Positions 6,736 through 8,059 of a stretch of 8,059 nt of DNA are shown one piece after another. The translations under genes were made by a program, and so were the position numbers. The stretch is from assembly GCA_947384095.1 (NCBI GenBank), contig CANDFU010000062.1, positions 1 through 8,059 on the forward strand. The letters run 5' to 3'. Every line of letters begins with the position of its first letter. Within the stretch, counting starts at the first letter, position 1. A model generated the notes under the pieces. It saw only the letters and a list, made by a program, of their open reading frames with translations, was not told the DNA's origin and ran no database searches. The stretch comes from an uncultured Roseburia sp. (lineage in GTDB: Bacteria; Bacillota; Clostridia; Lachnospirales; Lachnospiraceae).

Positions 6736-6767
6736 CCCCCTGCATTCTAAAGGATGCAGGGGGTTTT
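6736..6767 (+). terminator. Rho-independent terminator after the TM2 gene
   Basis: CCCCCTGCAT (6736-6745) pairs perfectly with ATGCAGGGGG (6754-6763) around the 8-base loop TCTAAAGG, and TTTT follows at 6764-6767. It lies 10 bases after the TM2 stop codon and 19 bases before the next promoter. It separates the sugar locus from the two-component system. Confidence 0.9.
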
Positions 6768-6786
6768 GCTGTTTCGGGGCCGCGTG

Positions 6787-6815
6787 TTGATCGTTGATTT
6801 TGTTTATGGTAGAAT
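6787..6815 (+). promoter_or_regulatory. Sigma-A promoter of the two-component system
   Basis: TTGATC (6787-6792) and TAGAAT (6810-6815) are spaced by 17 bases, and TGG just before the -10 makes it an extended -10 promoter. The start of transcription should be near 6822, about 30 bases before the ATG at 6853. GTTGAT occurs twice, 7 bases apart (6786-6791 and 6793-6798), overlapping the -35; it could be a regulator half-site pair or chance. Confidence 0.72.
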
Positions 6816-6852
6816 AGGCGCAACAGAACAGAAAGCAGAAACGGGGATTGAT

Positions 6853-7521
6853 ATGCAGAAAATTATGGTTATAGAAGATGATCCCTCTACCCGGGAAGAG
6901 CTGGTGCTTTTACTGGGGAATGAGGGGTACCGTGCTCAGGCGGTTACGGAATTTACGGATATTGTAAAGCAGGCGGAAGCGTTTTGTCCGGATCTGATTC
7001 TTCTGGACATTAACCTGCCCGGGCAGGACGGCTTTTTGTTGTGCGCGGGACTTAGAAAGTCGGTCGGTGCGCCGGTTATTTTTGTCACCAGCCGGGATTC
7101 CGGCCCGGATGAGGTGCGGGCGCTCTGTCTGGGAGGGGATGACTACATCACAAAGCCGTATAGTGTTCCCGTTCTGCTGGCGCGGACGAAGGCGGTTCTG
7201 CGCCGGTGCGCCGGGGGAGGAGAGCCGCCGGAGGCGATAAGCGTCGGGGGCCTGCGTCTTGATCTGATCAAGGGTACGGCAGCGACGGAGACGGGGGCGA
7301 TCCTTCTGACGCGCAATGAGCTGCAGATTCTGGCCTGCCTTATGGGGCATGCGGGGGAGATTGTTTCCCGTGCCAGCCTGATCGACGCCTTGTGGGACAA
7401 CCAGATTTACATCGACGATAATACTTTAAGCGTCAATGTCACCCGGCTGCGGGCAAAACTGGCGGAGCTTGGCCTGCCGGACGCGATAAAGACGCGCAGG
7501 GGAATGGGGTATCAGCTATGA
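6853..7521 (+). CDS. OmpR-family response regulator (BceR-like context)
   Basis: This is a 222-residue two-domain regulator. The receiver domain (about 2-115) has Asp9 and Asp10 in the acidic pocket, Asp52 in LLDINLPGQDG as phosphoacceptor, Thr79 in FVTS and Lys101 in KPY. The winged-helix DNA-binding domain (about 125-222) shows LTRNELQIL, the recognition-helix stretch DDNTLSVNVTRLRAKL and the closing RRGMGYQL. The ATG at 6853 is chosen because IMVIEDD must begin the first strand. In-frame codons further upstream, as far as 6754, run through the terminator and promoter. The ribosome site is weak (GGGG at 6843-6846). The gene overlaps the sensor kinase by ATGA (7518-7521), so the two are translationally coupled. 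The regulator class is certain. The link to antimicrobial-peptide resistance rests on the partner kinase type. Confidence 0.93.
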   Translation: MQKIMVIEDDPSTREELVLLLGNEGYRAQAVTEFTDIVKQAEAFCPDLILLDINLPGQDGFLLCAGLRKSVGAPVIFVTSRDSGPDEVRALCLGGDDYITKPYSVPVLLARTKAVLRRCAGGGEPPEAISVGGLRLDLIKGTAATETGAILLTRNELQILACLMGHAGEIVSRASLIDALWDNQIYIDDNTLSVNVTRLRAKLAELGLPDAIKTRRGMGYQL

Positions 7522-8016
7522 CTTTCCGGGATTATCTGGCTGACCGGCTGCCGGGCATTGTAATCTGGCCGCTCTGCGCCGTGGTTTCGGCGCTTTTTCT
7601 CGTGGTTACAGGGACGCAGCCGGGAGTGGTGGCGATTCTTTTATCGGCGCTATTCCTGGTTTCCGGGACGGCATTGCTTACTGATTTTTTTCGCCGGCGT
7701 GCTTATCTGAAGGAGCTGAAAGCCGTTTTTGAGGGACTGGATCAGAAATACCTGTTTGCCGAGTGCGTTTCGCATCCCAGGGGGCTGTATGAACGGCGGA
7801 TTTTTGAAGTGTGCCGTCGGGCAGAACAGGCGATGATCGGTGAAGTTTCCGAAGCCCGCGCGGCCCAGAGAGAATATCGGGAGTATGTGGAGAGCTGGAT
7901 TCATGAGATGAAAGCGCCGATGACAGCAGCGGGCCTGATCTGCCGCAATGCAGATGAAGAGACCCGCCGTAAGCTTATGCGGGAGCTTGCGCAGATTGAG
8001 GCTCATGTGGAGAGAG
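7518..8016 (+). CDS. Intramembrane-sensing histidine kinase (BceS-like), 3'-truncated by contig edge
   Basis: Only the first 166 residues are genomic. Two hydrophobic helices (about 12-31 and 34-55) are joined by a turn of a few residues (GTQPG), so there is almost no extracellular sensor. This is the hallmark of kinases that read the state of a partner ABC transporter. A linker leads to the H-box YVESWIHEMKAPMTA (123-137) with His129 as the predicted phosphorylation site; the W-[IV]-H-[EQ]-x-K-x-P pattern resembles BceS. The sequence stops in the second dimerisation helix, so the N, G1 and G2 ATP-binding boxes are lost. The same frame runs on to a TAG at 8049-8051, but those last 10 residues are adapter translation. 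A BceAB-type ABC transporter is expected downstream. Type is confident, ligand unknown. Confidence 0.85.
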
Positions 8017-8059
8017 AGATCGGAAGAGCGTCGTGTAGGGAAAGAGTGTAGGTTATAGT
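8017..8059 (-). other. Illumina P5/Read-1 adapter, reverse complement (non-genomic)
   Basis: Bases 8017-8049 begin AGATCGGAAGAGCGTCGTGT, the reverse complement of the Read-1 primer site. Bases 8050-8057 (AGGTTATA) are the reverse complement of the index at 7-14. The block is the exact reverse complement of 5-47. The genome ends at about 8016; the exact junction is slightly uncertain because the flanking AGAGAG resembles the adapter start. Confidence 0.98.

Noticed and set aside
6754..6852. An N-terminal extension of the response regulator back to 6754
   Set aside because: It would be encoded by the arm of the terminator and by the promoter, and the receiver domain begins naturally at the ATG at 6853.
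48..8016. tRNA, rRNA, CRISPR array, insertion sequence or long direct repeats
   Set aside because: No cloverleaf, repeat-spacer pattern, transposase motif or direct repeat beyond a few bases was visible in reading the genomic part.
1..8059. Terminal inverted repeats of a linear plasmid, phage or transposon
   Set aside because: The repeat is an exact sequencing adapter with an index, interrupts two genes in mid-frame, and no transposase, integrase or replication gene is present.

Overview
The window is an assembled fragment of a bacterial chromosome, most likely a gut-type Firmicute of the class Clostridia (Lachnospiraceae-like). That placement is inference. It rests on strong AGGAGG-type ribosome binding sites, tight same-strand operons, mid-range GC judged by eye, and the gene mix: an SDR-type mannonate oxidoreductase, a GPH symporter and a Bce-type sensor kinase. 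All recognisable genes lie on the + strand. Bases 1-47 and 8017-8059 are not genomic. They are the Illumina P5/Read-1 adapter with an 8-base index, present as a perfect 43-base inverted repeat, so the biological sequence is 48-8016 and both end genes are cut by the contig edge.

Region 1 (48-6259) reads as a hexuronate or glucuronide utilisation locus. It holds the 3' three quarters of mannonate dehydratase (uxuA), an SDR oxidoreductase of the D-mannonate/fructuronate type, a HAD-superfamily hydrolase, a cytoplasmic GH3 glycosidase with a NagZ-like Asp-His dyad, and a GPH-family sugar:cation symporter. The expected logic is import of a glycoside by the symporter, intracellular cleavage by the GH3 enzyme, and conversion of the released uronate through fructuronate and mannonate to 2-keto-3-deoxygluconate. 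The uronate isomerase (uxaC) and the KDG kinase and aldolase (kdgK, kdgA) are not in the window. Two structured non-coding gaps divide the locus: a 166-base leader with two hairpins before the GH3 gene, and a GC-rich hairpin followed by TTTT between GH3 and the symporter.

Region 2 (6297-6767) holds a small TM2-like membrane protein of unknown role, 37 bases behind the symporter, closed by a clear rho-independent terminator.

Region 3 (6787-8016) starts a new transcription unit with a good sigma-A promoter (extended -10). It encodes an OmpR-family response regulator overlapping by 4 bases a short two-helix sensor kinase of the intramembrane-sensing (BceS-like) type, truncated just after its H-box. 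A peptide-resistance ABC transporter would be expected beyond the edge.

I see no mobile element, CRISPR array, tRNA or rRNA. I did not find a convincing wholly new system. The most interesting points are the GH3 enzyme's dyad and its pairing with a HAD enzyme in a uronate locus, the structured leaders, and the adapter-derived ends, which create a false C-terminal peptide on the kinase.
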